NCBI GenBank assembly: GCA_017465145.1 | Contig: JAFTWU010000006.1 | Coordinates: 1 to 46,714 of the forward strand | Source: Clostridia bacterium | GTDB lineage: Bacteria > Bacillota > Clostridia > Christensenellales > Borkfalkiaceae | Length of the DNA stretch: 46,714 bases | Direction of reading: 5' to 3' | Part shown: piece after piece, positions 1-8,218 of the stretch | How positions within the stretch are numbered: position 1 is the stretch's first letter | Layout of the letters: the number at the start of each line of letters is the position of its first letter | Notes under the pieces: generated by a model | Seen by the model: only the letters and a program-made list of their open reading frames with translations | Databases searched by the model: none | Told to the model about the DNA's origin: nothing | Program-made: the position numbers and the translations under genes

Positions 1-248
1 CCAGTTGCACCCGTTAAACCGATAGGGCCTTGTGGACCAACAGCACCAGCATGACCAACAGGACCAACCGCGCCCGTAGCACCCGTAGGACCAACTGGGC
101 CTTGCGGACCTTGTGGACCGATAAATCCACGCGGACCTTGTTCGCCTTGCGGACCGCGGATATACCTTATTTCAGGTAAGGGGCGATTGCATTGATTTTG
201 GTGATTACAACGACTACAACCGCAGCCGTTGTTAACAAAAAAACACAT
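1..248 (-). CDS. Collagen-like Gly-X-Y repeat protein, N-terminal part
   Basis: The gene runs off the left edge of the window, so only the first 82 codons are present. The start is ATG at 248 on the minus strand, preceded by a perfect GGAGGA ribosome site (258-263). The first 20 residues are Cys-rich (Cys 2, 9, 11, 14, 20) with no hydrophobic signal peptide. From about residue 31 the protein becomes a Gly-X-Y repeat ([20 protein letters not shown]) up to the edge. Bacterial collagen-like repeats form triple helices and are typical of surface, spore-coat or exosporium proteins. The missing signal peptide and the Cys-rich head favour an assembly-type structural protein over a Sec-exported one. 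The location is an inference. Confidence 0.8.
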   Translation of the reverse strand, partial: MCFFVNNGCGCSRCNHQNQCNRPLPEIRYIRGPQGEQGPRGFIGPQGPQGPVGPTGATGAVGPVGHAGAVGPQGPIGLTGAT

Positions 249-381
249 CTATAAATTTCCTCCGTAGTGTTATAAAAGGCTTAAACCTTCCATTTATCAA
301 TATATTCAACACGCCTTCCTATTTGTTACAATGGCTAACCTGAAACGAATAAAAAAATTTGCCCTACTACTTAAATAGGTG

Positions 382-410
382 TTGCCTTTTTTAAGTTAAT
401 ATTTTATAAT
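382..410 (+). promoter_or_regulatory. Promoter of uvrBA
   Basis: TTGCCT (382-387), 17-bp spacer, TATAAT (405-410). Transcription should begin near 417, giving a leader of about 60 nt. A second TATAAT at 444-449 has no good -35 box. No GAAC-N4-GTTC (LexA-like) palindrome was found between 265 and 479. The rest of this gap shows nothing else recognisable. Confidence 0.6.
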
Positions 411-479
411 ATTTTTAAGGCAATAAATTACCTACCGATTGGGTATAATAAAGATAATCTTTATTAAAGCGATTTATAT

Positions 480-2441
480 ATGGAAAAAAGAGATTTTAAA
501 CTTCAAGCAAAATTTAAACCTACGGGCGACCAACCGCAGGCGATAGAAAAACTTACAGAAGGGGTGCGTGACGGATTGCGTACCCAAGTTTTGCTTGGCG
601 TAACGGGGTCTGGTAAAACTTTTACTATGGCAAACGTTATTGCAAATCTTAACCGCCCCGCACTAGTTATTGCACATAATAAAACGCTTGCCGCCCAACT
701 CTGCAACGAATTTAGAGAATTTTTCCCCGAAAACCGCGTGGAATTTTTCGTTTCATATTACGACTATTATCAACCAGAAGCCTATATTCCGTCCACCGAT
801 ACTTATATCGAAAAGGATTTATCAATTAACGACGAAATAGATAAACTTCGCCACTCTGCAACCTGTTCTTTGGCAGAGCGTTCAGATACTATCGTTGTGG
901 CGTCCGTTTCTTGTATTTACGGTCTTGGCGCACCCGAAGATTATTACCGTCTTGCAGTATCAATTCGTCCCGGCGACACGATGGATAGAGATGCGCTTAT
1001 GCGAAAGTTGGTGGGTATTCAGTATACGCGTAAAGACGTAGATTTTTCCCGTTCATCTTTCCGTGTTCGCGGTGATATCGTAGATATTTTCCCGTCTTCT
1101 AACACCGAAATATTTATTCGCGTAGAATTTTTCGGCGACACCGTTGACCGCGTTTGCGAAGCAGAACTAGTAACGGGCAAGGTTATTTCCGAACTAAAGC
1201 ACGCGGTAATTTTCCCCGCAAGTCACTATGCCGTTGCAGAAGAAAAGTTAAATTTAGCCCTTGCCGCAATAGAGCGCGACAAAGAAGATGAAGTTGCTTT
1301 TTTCCGTGAAGACGGCAAACTTATAGAAGCGCAACGCCTTGACCAGCGCACTAATTACGATTTGGAAATGATTCGCGAGATAGGTTTTTGTCGCGGTATA
1401 GAAAACTATAGCCGTTATTTTGACGGCAGAGATATAGGCGAACCGCCCTTTACTTTGTTAGACTATTTCCCCAAAGATTTTTTGGTGTTCATTGATGAAT
1501 CGCATATGACCATACCGCAAATCGGGGCAATGTATAACGGCGATAGAAGTCGTAAAGAAAACCTTGTAGGGTATGGGTTTAGGTTAAAATCGGCATACGA
1601 TAACCGCCCCTTAACCTTTAACGAATTTGACGAACGCGTTGGACAAATGATATGCGTTTCGGCAACACCCGCTAAATACGAACTGTCTCAAGCGGGGCAA
1701 GTGGTAGAACAGTTAATTCGCCCCACGGGATTACTTGACCCCGTGATATCCGTGCGCCCAACTAAAAACCAAATTGACGACCTTTTGAAAGAAATTAACG
1801 GCGTAACGGCAGAAGGGGGCAGAGTTCTTATAACCACCCTTACCAAAAAGATGGCGGAAAGTTTAACGGAATACTTAAAAGAAAACGGCGTTAAGGTACG
1901 CTATATGCACAGCGATATAGACACTATGGAGCGTATTGAAATAGTTTCCGCTCTTCGTAACGGAGAGTTCGACGTGCTTTGCGGTATCAACCTTTTAAGA
2001 GAAGGTTTAGACTTGCCAGAAGTTAAACTTGTGGCTATTTTAGATGCCGATAAAGAAGGCTTTTTGCGTAGTGAAACTTCGCTTATTCAAACGATAGGTA
2101 GGGCGGCGCGTAACGCTGACGGTAGGGTTATAATGTATGCTGACGTTATCACGGGCAGTATGCAACGCGCAATTAGTGAAACGGAACGCCGTCGCACCGT
2201 GCAAAACGAATATAATATAGCGCACGGAATAACGCCTAAAACTATCGTTAAAGACGTTGTTAATACCCTTGAAATTACCAAAAAGACGGATAGAACTAAA
2301 GATATTAAAAAGCAAGATATTCCTGAAGAGATTGAAAAATTAAAGGCGCTTATGAAAATAGCGTCCGCTAACCTTGACTTTGAAAAGTGCATTGAAATAC
2401 GCGACACTATTGCTAAACTTAAAATGAAAATGAGAAAGTGA
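480..2441 (+). CDS. uvrB: Excinuclease ABC subunit B (UvrB)
   Basis: UvrB is the damage-verification helicase of nucleotide excision repair. It is loaded by UvrA and then recruits UvrC. The 653-residue length is normal for the family. Visible are Walker A GVTGSGKT (40-47), the beta-hairpin region with [10 protein letters not shown] (93-102) that clamps the strand, the DESH helicase motif II (339-342), motif VI with [13 protein letters not shown], and a C-terminal UVR motif (about 612-650) that contacts UvrC. The ATG at 480 begins the conserved N-terminus leading into [10 protein letters not shown]; the ribosome site is weak. uvrA follows after 2 nt, so the pair is an operon. uvrC is not in the window. 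Confidence 0.98.
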   Translation: MEKRDFKLQAKFKPTGDQPQAIEKLTEGVRDGLRTQVLLGVTGSGKTFTMANVIANLNRPALVIAHNKTLAAQLCNEFREFFPENRVEFFVSYYDYYQPEAYIPSTDTYIEKDLSINDEIDKLRHSATCSLAERSDTIVVASVSCIYGLGAPEDYYRLAVSIRPGDTMDRDALMRKLVGIQYTRKDVDFSRSSFRVRGDIVDIFPSSNTEIFIRVEFFGDTVDRVCEAELVTGKVISELKHAVIFPASHYAVAEEKLNLALAAIERDKEDEVAFFREDGKLIEAQRLDQRTNYDLEMIREIGFCRGIENYSRYFDGRDIGEPPFTLLDYFPKDFLVFIDESHMTIPQIGAMYNGDRSRKENLVGYGFRLKSAYDNRPLTFNEFDERVGQMICVSATPAKYELSQAGQVVEQLIRPTGLLDPVISVRPTKNQIDDLLKEINGVTAEGGRVLITTLTKKMAESLTEYLKENGVKVRYMHSDIDTMERIEIVSALRNGEFDVLCGINLLREGLDLPEVKLVAILDADKEGFLRSETSLIQTIGRAARNADGRVIMYADVITGSMQRAISETERRRTVQNEYNIAHGITPKTIVKDVVNTLEITKKTDRTKDIKKQDIPEEIEKLKALMKIASANLDFEKCIEIRDTIAKLKMKMRK

Positions 2442-2443
2442 TT

Positions 2444-5275
2444 ATGAATGATAAATTAATTATTAAAGGGGCAAGAGAAAACAACTTAAAAAACGTTGAT
2501 TTGACTATACCGCGCGATAAACTAGTTGTATTTACGGGGTTATCTGGTAGCGGTAAGTCTACGCTTGCCTTTGAAACTATATACGCCGAAGGGCAACGCA
2601 GATACGTGGAAAGTTTATCAAGTTACGCCCGTATGTTTTTAGGGCAAATGGAAAAACCCGACGTTGATTCTATAGACGGGTTATCCCCCGCGATATCTAT
2701 CGACCAAAAGACCACGTCGCACAATCCACGCTCTACCGTTGGCACGGTTACGGAAATTTACGATTATTTCCGCTTGCTTTTCGCAAGGGCAGGCGTTCCC
2801 CATTGTCCAAACTGTGGCAAAGAAATTGCGCGCCAAACGGTTGACCAAATCGTTGATAAGGTTATCGCCTTACCAGAAGGCAGTAAAATTCTAGTTAACG
2901 CCCCCGTAGTGCGCGGTAAAAAGGGGGAATATACCAATCAACTAGAAGGTTATAAAAAAAGCGGTTACGCCCGCGTAGAAGTTGACGGCGTAGTTTACGA
3001 CCTTGGCGAAGAAATATTCCTTGATAAAAACAAAAAGCACACTATTTCGGTGGTAATAGATAGGTTAATAGTTAAACAAGGCATTGAAAAACGCCTTGCC
3101 GACAGCATTGAAACGGCACTTAAACTTGCCGACGGGTTGGTTGTAGTTAGGCTTTTGGGCGACACCCCGGAAGATATGCTTTTTTCCACCAAATATTCTT
3201 GCCCAGACTGTAATATCAGTTTAGAAGAAATTGAACCGCGCCTATTTTCATTTAACAACCCCTACGGCGCGTGCCCAGAGTGCCACGGCTTAGGTTTCCG
3301 CAACGAAATTGACGAAAATTTAGTGGTTAAAGATAAAAACAAATCTTTGCGCGAAGGTGCTATGACGGTTTCTGGGTGGAACCTAGATAGTGGAAAAATG
3401 GCGGAAATGAATTTTACTTCACTTGCACGCCACTACGGGTTTAGTTTAGACGTTCCCGTTAAAGATTTGCCACCCGAAATTTACAATATGCTACTTTATG
3501 GTAACGATGGCGAAAGAATTGAAATGAGTTACCAAACTAGAACTTTTAACGGCAGTTATATGTCGTCTTGGGAAGGCATTATACCCAACCTAAAGCGTAG
3601 GTATAGGGAAACTACAAGCGACTATACCAAGATGGAAATAGAACGCTATATGCAAGTTGTTCCCTGTGATACTTGCCACGGCAAAAGGCTTAAAAAAGAA
3701 GCGCTAGCCGTAACGATAGGTGGCAAAAATATCGCCGAACTTTGCGACCTTGATATTGCCGACCTATACGCTTTTATAGACGGCTTAAAGTTGAATAAAA
3801 CTCACACCTTAATAGCGCAACCGATAATAAAAGAAATTAAAGCAAGACTTAACTTTTTAATTAACGTTGGGCTATCTTATCTAACGTTATCGCGCTCTGC
3901 GTCTACGCTATCTGGGGGCGAAGCGCAACGAATTCGCCTTGCAACCCAAATAGGTAGCGGGCTTACGGGCGTGCTTTATATCCTAGACGAACCAAGTATA
4001 GGTTTACACCAACGCGACAACGAAAAGTTGCTTGCAACACTTAAAAACTTGCGCGATTTAGGTAATACGTTAATCGTTGTTGAACACGACGAAGACACTA
4101 TGAGAAGTGCCGACTATATAGTGGATATCGGCCCGAAAGCGGGCGTTCACGGTGGCGAAATCGTTGCTTGCGGTACGGTAGACGATATTATTAACGAACC
4201 GCGCTCTATAACGGGCGACTATCTATCGGGCAGAAGAAAAATAGAAGTTCCCGCAAGCAGAAATTTACCCGACGGCAGATGGCTAGAAATTAAAGGCGCA
4301 AATCAAAATAACTTAAAGGGGATTGACGTTAAGTTCCCCGTTGGGTTAATTACGGCGGTTACGGGGGTATCGGGTAGTGGCAAAAGTTCTCTCGTTAACG
4401 AAATAGTTTATCCCGCCCTTGCAAACGCGTTAAACCGTGCAAAGATGCGTGAAGGCAGTTGTACGGCAATAGACGGCATAGACCATTTTGACAAGGTTAT
4501 TGCAATAGACCAGTCGCCCATAGGCAGAACTCCGCGCTCTAACCCCGCAACGTATACGGGCGTATTTTCGGCAATACGCGAACTTTTTGCGCAAACGGTT
4601 GACGCTAAAGAAAGGGGATATAAAGCGGGCAGATTTTCCTTTAACGTTTCGGGCGGTAGGTGTGAACATTGTGAAGGGGACGGCGTTATTAAAATTGAAA
4701 TGCACTTTTTGCCAGATATGTACGTTCCTTGTGAAGTGTGCCACGGCAAGCGTTATAACAGAGAAACTTTGCAAGTTAAATATCGCGGTAAAAACATAAG
4801 CGACGTTTTAGAAATGACGGTAGACGAAGCGTGTGAATTCTTTAAGAACTTCCCCGCAATATATAATAAAATTAAAACCTTGCAAGACGTTGGTTTGGGG
4901 TATATTAAACTTGGGCAAAGTTCTACCACACTCTCTGGTGGCGAAGCGCAAAGGGTAAAACTTGCAACCGAACTATCTAAACGCGCAACGGGCAGAACGC
5001 TTTATATTTTAGATGAACCTACCACGGGCTTGCACTCTTACGACGTAGACAGGCTTTGTAGCGTACTACTCCGCTTGCAACAAAGCGGTAACACCATTAT
5101 CGTTATAGAACACAACCTAGACGTTATTAAACTTGCCGACTATATCGTTGACCTTGGCCCAGAAGGTGGGCGCGGCGGCGGTTTAATCGTTGCTGAAGGT
5201 TCGCCAGAACAAGTTGCGCAAAATTCTGCAAGTTATACGGGTCAATTCTTAAAAAAGGTGTTAAATAAAAACTAA
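2444..5275 (+). CDS. uvrA: Excinuclease ABC subunit A (UvrA)
   Basis: UvrA is the ABC-type ATPase dimer that scans DNA for lesions and loads UvrB. The 943 residues are full length. The first Walker A is GLSGSGKS (32-39), followed by CPNC (121-124) and later paired CxxC zinc modules (CPDC/CPEC, CDTC, and CEHC/CEVC in the second half). Both ABC signatures are present, [12 protein letters not shown] and [16 protein letters not shown] at 2438 overlaps the uvrB stop and would add two residues. I chose ATG 2444 because family members start at the equivalent of [14 protein letters not shown]. The gene is coupled to uvrB and ends at a hairpin terminator. Confidence 0.97.
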   Translation: MNDKLIIKGARENNLKNVDLTIPRDKLVVFTGLSGSGKSTLAFETIYAEGQRRYVESLSSYARMFLGQMEKPDVDSIDGLSPAISIDQKTTSHNPRSTVGTVTEIYDYFRLLFARAGVPHCPNCGKEIARQTVDQIVDKVIALPEGSKILVNAPVVRGKKGEYTNQLEGYKKSGYARVEVDGVVYDLGEEIFLDKNKKHTISVVIDRLIVKQGIEKRLADSIETALKLADGLVVVRLLGDTPEDMLFSTKYSCPDCNISLEEIEPRLFSFNNPYGACPECHGLGFRNEIDENLVVKDKNKSLREGAMTVSGWNLDSGKMAEMNFTSLARHYGFSLDVPVKDLPPEIYNMLLYGNDGERIEMSYQTRTFNGSYMSSWEGIIPNLKRRYRETTSDYTKMEIERYMQVVPCDTCHGKRLKKEALAVTIGGKNIAELCDLDIADLYAFIDGLKLNKTHTLIAQPIIKEIKARLNFLINVGLSYLTLSRSASTLSGGEAQRIRLATQIGSGLTGVLYILDEPSIGLHQRDNEKLLATLKNLRDLGNTLIVVEHDEDTMRSADYIVDIGPKAGVHGGEIVACGTVDDIINEPRSITGDYLSGRRKIEVPASRNLPDGRWLEIKGANQNNLKGIDVKFPVGLITAVTGVSGSGKSSLVNEIVYPALANALNRAKMREGSCTAIDGIDHFDKVIAIDQSPIGRTPRSNPATYTGVFSAIRELFAQTVDAKERGYKAGRFSFNVSGGRCEHCEGDGVIKIEMHFLPDMYVPCEVCHGKRYNRETLQVKYRGKNISDVLEMTVDEACEFFKNFPAIYNKIKTLQDVGLGYIKLGQSSTTLSGGEAQRVKLATELSKRATGRTLYILDEPTTGLHSYDVDRLCSVLLRLQQSGNTIIVIEHNLDVIKLADYIVDLGPEGGRGGGLIVAEGSPEQVAQNSASYTGQFLKKVLNKN

Positions 5276-5290
5276 CAAAATAAATTAAAA

Positions 5291-5320
5291 AAAGGATTGG
5301 GTTATCTCAATCCTTTTATA
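5291..5320 (+). terminator. Terminator after uvrA (repeat-family copy 1)
   Basis: AAAGGATTG (5291-5299) pairs with CAATCCTTT (5308-5316) and is followed by a short T-rich tail. The same hairpin recurs after each of the next three genes. Confidence 0.8.
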
Positions 5321-5333
5321 GTATAAAGCCGTA

Positions 5334-5362
5334 TTGACAATGGCACTAACAGGGTGTAAAAT
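5334..5362 (+). promoter_or_regulatory. Promoter of lipoprotein gene 1
   Basis: TTGACA (5334-5339), 17-bp spacer, TAAAAT (5357-5362). Predicted transcription start is near 5369, only about 11 nt before the ATG, so the AAGGTG ribosome site lies almost at the 5' end of the mRNA. Confidence 0.8.
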
Positions 5363-5379
5363 TAAAAAAAGGTGATTAT

Positions 5380-5769
5380 ATGAAAAGATTTTTAAAACTT
5401 ATAGCTATATGTGTTGTATGTATATTATGCCTTGGTTGTTGTGGTTGTAAAAAAACGGGACCTATACCTAACGGTTTTTATTGTTTTAGTAGTGAAGGAG
5501 AGAACATTTTCGTGCATACAGAACATAATATTAGAGATTCTTATGGCTGGGAGATTGAGGGCGATAAGGCTCAAGCTTGGGTTAGTGGGACGACGGAATA
5601 TAAAGCAAAAATTGTTGAAAGAGACGGAAAAATATATTTAGAGTGTTATAAGTGGAGAGACCTTTTTGATATACTTTTTCGTAAAGGGAAAAAACAAGGA
5701 ACAGAAAATGTGTATGAAGTAATTTATGATGCCGATGCAAAAACAATAACCTTAGAACTTGTAGAGTGA
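5380..5769 (+). CDS. Small lipoprotein, tandem family member 1
   Basis: A 129-residue predicted lipoprotein of unknown function. It begins MKRFLKLIAI and has a hydrophobic stretch ending in a Cys cluster (Cys 17, 20, 21, 23), so the exact lipidated Cys is uncertain. The mature part starts GPIPNG and contains WEIEGDKA, a YKAKIVERDGKIYLECYKW block and a YEVIYD strand, consistent with a small beta-rich domain. The same blocks appear in member 3 (6567-6986), so the two are paralogues. ATG 5380 has AAGGTG just upstream. It has its own promoter and terminator and so is not obliged to be co-transcribed with its neighbours. Confidence 0.85.
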   Translation: MKRFLKLIAICVVCILCLGCCGCKKTGPIPNGFYCFSSEGENIFVHTEHNIRDSYGWEIEGDKAQAWVSGTTEYKAKIVERDGKIYLECYKWRDLFDILFRKGKKQGTENVYEVIYDADAKTITLELVE

Positions 5770-5822
5770 GTATTTGTTGCATATTATTGATAAAAAGTTA
5801 AAAAGAAAGAATAATACAACAA

Positions 5823-5850
5823 AAAGGATTGGGTTATCTCAATCCTTTTA
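5823..5850 (+). terminator. Terminator after lipoprotein gene 1 (copy 2)
   Basis: AAAGGATTG (5823-5831) pairs with CAATCCTTT (5840-5848), with a T-rich tail. It is the same hairpin sequence as after uvrA. Confidence 0.8.
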
Positions 5851-5865
5851 TATTATAAAGTCGTA

Positions 5866-5894
5866 TTGACAATGGCACGAACAGGGTGTAAAAT
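5866..5894 (+). promoter_or_regulatory. Promoter of lipoprotein gene 2
   Basis: TTGACA (5866-5871), 17-bp spacer, TAAAAT (5889-5894). The leader is predicted to be about 11 nt. Confidence 0.8.
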
Positions 5895-5911
5895 TAAAAA
5901 AGGTGGATTAT

Positions 5912-6466
5912 ATGAAAAGATTTTTAAAACTTATGGCTATTAGCCTAGTAAGTATACTTTGTATAACTTTTGCTGGCTCTATCCTAAACGGCTGTGGCGA
6001 TGCAAGTTCAAACAAAAATAGACTGACTATACCATATAATGATTTTTATTGGAACAACGTTAAAGAAAGTTTTTCCTATAAAGAAGAAAATCGTATTAAT
6101 ATTGCGTATAAGAACAAGGATTTTGACCCCGATGCTCCTGGAAGTGAACCAGAATATGTTATTGACGACTCTCTCCCATCAAACAGAGTTATAATGATTA
6201 CAGAACAGTCAGTTTTAGAAGAGGCGTTAATAACTGTTCCCGTTGTCGATTTTGAAAAGGAAATGGTGTTGGTTGTTCTATTTTCAGCAGTTGGAAATAG
6301 CGGGAATTATTTAGAGGATATTAGAATCGAAAATGACGTATTAGAAATAATAATGCACTACAATTATCACGGGGGTTCAACTGAACCAAGTCTTGTGAAT
6401 TGTGTTATAGTGATGGATAAATTAGACGTCAACGATGTCGAACTTTTAAGGATAAAGAAAAGTTAA
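5912..6466 (+). CDS. Small lipoprotein, tandem family member 2 with a different mature domain
   Basis: A 184-residue predicted lipoprotein. The signal peptide (MKRFLKLMAISLVSILC) and lipobox LNGC (Cys 28) are almost identical to member 3, but the mature region is unrelated to members 1 and 3. It has a long charged linker, then a compact region with VDFEKEMVLVVLFSAVGNSG and alternating strands. That part vaguely recalls PrcB-type C-terminal domains, but I would not assign it. An in-frame GTG at 5903 exists; ATG 5912 is preferred because AGGTGG at 5901-5906 is the ribosome site and because ATG matches the paralogues. Function unknown. Confidence 0.82.
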   Translation: MKRFLKLMAISLVSILCITFAGSILNGCGDASSNKNRLTIPYNDFYWNNVKESFSYKEENRINIAYKNKDFDPDAPGSEPEYVIDDSLPSNRVIMITEQSVLEEALITVPVVDFEKEMVLVVLFSAVGNSGNYLEDIRIENDVLEIIMHYNYHGGSTEPSLVNCVIVMDKLDVNDVELLRIKKS

Positions 6467-6474
6467 CAAAAAAC

Positions 6475-6506
6475 AAAAAGGATTGGGGTTGTCTCAATCC
6501 TTTTAT
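6475..6506 (+). terminator. Terminator after lipoprotein gene 2 (copy 3)
   Basis: AAAAGGATTG (6476-6485) pairs with CAATCCTTTT (6495-6504). Confidence 0.8.
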
Positions 6507-6520
6507 ATTATAAAGCCGTA

Positions 6521-6549
6521 TTGACAATAGGGTGTAATAGTTGTAAAAT
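6521..6549 (+). promoter_or_regulatory. Promoter of lipoprotein gene 3
   Basis: TTGACA (6521-6526), 17-bp spacer, TAAAAT (6544-6549). Confidence 0.8.
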
Positions 6550-6566
6550 TAAAAAAAGGGGATTAT

Positions 6567-6986
6567 ATGAAAAGATTTTTAAAACTTATGGCTATTAGTT
6601 TAGTAAGTATACTTTGTATGACTTTTGCCGGCTCTATCCTAAACGGCTGTGATGATTTACCGACTACTAGTACAGGACCTATACCTAACGGTAAGTACAT
6701 TGCTTCGCCAGGTAACGTTTATACCTTTACAAATGAAAAGGGTATTGTTGATATAGAACGATGGGAGATAAAAGGTGATAAGGCTGAATATTGGGCTGAT
6801 GACTATGTCGCCTATAAAGCCACCATTGTAGAAAGAGATGACAAAATTTACTTTGAATGCTATAAATGGGTAGATATATGGTCTGTGATAGCGTGCATTG
6901 GTAAATCAGGGACGGAAGCTGTGTTTGAAGTTGTATACGATGATGTAAGCAAAAGTATAACAGTAAAATATTTATTTCAAAACTAG
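6567..6986 (+). CDS. Small lipoprotein, tandem family member 3
   Basis: A 139-residue predicted lipoprotein. The signal peptide ends in LNGC (Cys 28) and is nearly identical to that of member 2. The mature domain is that of member 1: GPIPNG, WEIKGDKA, YKATIVERDDKIYFECYKW and a final strand pair (FEVVYDD, SITVKY). It therefore combines the cassette of one relative with the domain of the other. ATG 6567 follows AAAAGGGGA. No known family recognised; membrane-anchored on the outer face is an inference from the lipobox. Confidence 0.85.
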   Translation: MKRFLKLMAISLVSILCMTFAGSILNGCDDLPTTSTGPIPNGKYIASPGNVYTFTNEKGIVDIERWEIKGDKAEYWADDYVAYKATIVERDDKIYFECYKWVDIWSVIACIGKSGTEAVFEVVYDDVSKSITVKYLFQN

Positions 6987-7003
6987 CGAAAAATATAAAA
7001 AAC

Positions 7004-7036
7004 AAAAAGGATTGGGTTGTCTCAATCCTTTTTTTG
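7004..7036 (+). terminator. Terminator after lipoprotein gene 3 (copy 4)
   Basis: AAAAAGGATTG (7004-7014) pairs with CAATCCTTTTT (7023-7033), with the longest T-run of the four copies. Confidence 0.85.
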
Positions 7037-7187
7037 TTAAAGTGTTTATTTGGGTGCTAAACGGCTAAATTTTGGCACTATGTAGTTATATAATATATTT
7101 ATATAATTAATTATTTAAAAAAATTGCAAAAAATAAAAAGGGTTTTTGGCAAATAAAGGGTATTATTATATGTAAAACGAAAAATTT

Positions 7188-8195
7188 GTGAGAAAAAACG
7201 TGAAAGATAAAACCTTACTTATTGAAGAAACTTTTTTATCTCCCTTTGCTAAAAAGTCAAAAGATACCGTTGGCAGACTTCGTTTTGAAGAAGAGTGCCC
7301 TATGCGTACCGACTTTCAGCGCGATAGGGATAGGATAATTCATTGTAAGGCGTTCCGCCGTCTTAAAAACAAAACGCAAGTTTTCTTTTCGCCAGAAGGC
7401 GACCACTACCGCACACGCTTAACGCACACCCTTAACGTTTCGCAAGTGGCAAGAAGTATTGCGCGCGCGTTATCTCTTAATGAAGATTTAACCGAAGCAA
7501 TCGCGCTAGGGCACGATTTGGGGCACACCCCGTTTGGACACTCTGGCGAAAGAATTTTATCACGCTTAAATCCCAAAGGATTCGTGCATAACGTTCAGTC
7601 GGGTAGGGTAGTTGACTTTTTAGAAAACGAAGGCAAGGGGCTTAACCTTACGCGCGAAGTGGTTGACGGCATTATTAACCATAAACTAAGTTCTAACCCC
7701 ACTACGCTAGAAGGTAAGGCGGTTAGCCTTGCAGATAGAATAGCGTATATAAATCACGATATTGACGACGCTATCGTTGGTGGCTTTATCACCATAAACG
7801 ATTTGCCAAAAGACTGTATTGAAATTTTAGGCGAAGATTCTTCAAAGCGCATAAACACTATGGTACACTCTATCTTCGTGGAAAGCGACGGCAAGAACAA
7901 AGTGGAAATGCAAAAGGATATTGCAGACGCTACTATGCGCCTTCGCACCTTTTTGTTCGATAAGGTTTACAACGATAAAACTTTCCGTGGCGAAGAAGAG
8001 CGCGCGGACAGAATGATTTCCGCCCTATACGAATATTACAAACAAAACTTAGACAAGTTGCCCGAATTTTTCCGCCAAGAACTTGAAACTAACGACGTAG
8101 ACACCGTGCTTTGCGACTATATTTCGGGTATGAGCGATATGTTCGCGGTAAAAACTTTTAACGAAATTTTCGTTCCAAGAAATTGGAAATTATAA
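7188..8195 (+). CDS. dgt: dGTP triphosphohydrolase family HD protein
   Basis: A 335-residue HD-domain protein of the dGTPase family, which hydrolyses dNTPs to the nucleoside and triphosphate. The sequence shows TDFQRDRDRIIH and KAFRRLKNKTQV (41-66), then the metal-binding set H80, HD (109-110) and LGHTPFGHSGE (111-121). Dgt-type genes upstream of dnaG and sigA are common in Bacillota. The start is uncertain: GTG 7188 fits the frame, but there is no clear SD and a GTG at 7200 is also possible. The upstream stretch 7037-7187 is AT-rich; several weak -10-like boxes occur but no convincing -35 pair. Confidence 0.9.
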   Translation: MRKNVKDKTLLIEETFLSPFAKKSKDTVGRLRFEEECPMRTDFQRDRDRIIHCKAFRRLKNKTQVFFSPEGDHYRTRLTHTLNVSQVARSIARALSLNEDLTEAIALGHDLGHTPFGHSGERILSRLNPKGFVHNVQSGRVVDFLENEGKGLNLTREVVDGIINHKLSSNPTTLEGKAVSLADRIAYINHDIDDAIVGGFITINDLPKDCIEILGEDSSKRINTMVHSIFVESDGKNKVEMQKDIADATMRLRTFLFDKVYNDKTFRGEEERADRMISALYEYYKQNLDKLPEFFRQELETNDVDTVLCDYISGMSDMFAVKTFNEIFVPRNWKL

Positions 8196-8218
8196 TTAGC
8201 AAAAGAGAAAAGTAAAAA

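Larger units (their letters stand above)
5289..5440 (+). repeat. Lipoprotein 5' cassette, copy 1
   Basis: This is the first of three related segments made of a terminator hairpin, a TTGACA-17-TAAAAT promoter, a short leader, an SD and a signal-peptide start (MKRFLKL). Copies 2 and 3 are at 5821-6000 and 6474-6655. Homology is nearly unbroken from the hairpin through the MKRFLKL codons. Copies 2 and 3 stay similar to the lipobox, while copy 1 diverges inside its signal peptide. Confidence 0.8.
5821..6000 (+). repeat. Lipoprotein 5' cassette, copy 2
   Basis: Second copy of the terminator/promoter/signal-peptide cassette. It matches copy 3 (6474-6655) closely through the lipobox LNGC, after which the coding sequences become unrelated. 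Confidence 0.8.
6474..6655 (+). repeat. Lipoprotein 5' cassette, copy 3
   Basis: Third copy of the cassette. The promoter spacer sequence differs from copies 1 and 2, yet the 17-bp distance and both promoter boxes are kept, which argues that the promoter is under selection. Confidence 0.8.

Noticed and set aside
2438-2443. GTG start for uvrA overlapping the uvrB stop
   Set aside because: ATG 2444 matches the conserved family N-terminus; the GTG would only add two residues.
4408-4799. Several open frames inside uvrA on both strands
   Set aside because: They are shadows of the uvrA frame with no ribosome sites or known domains.
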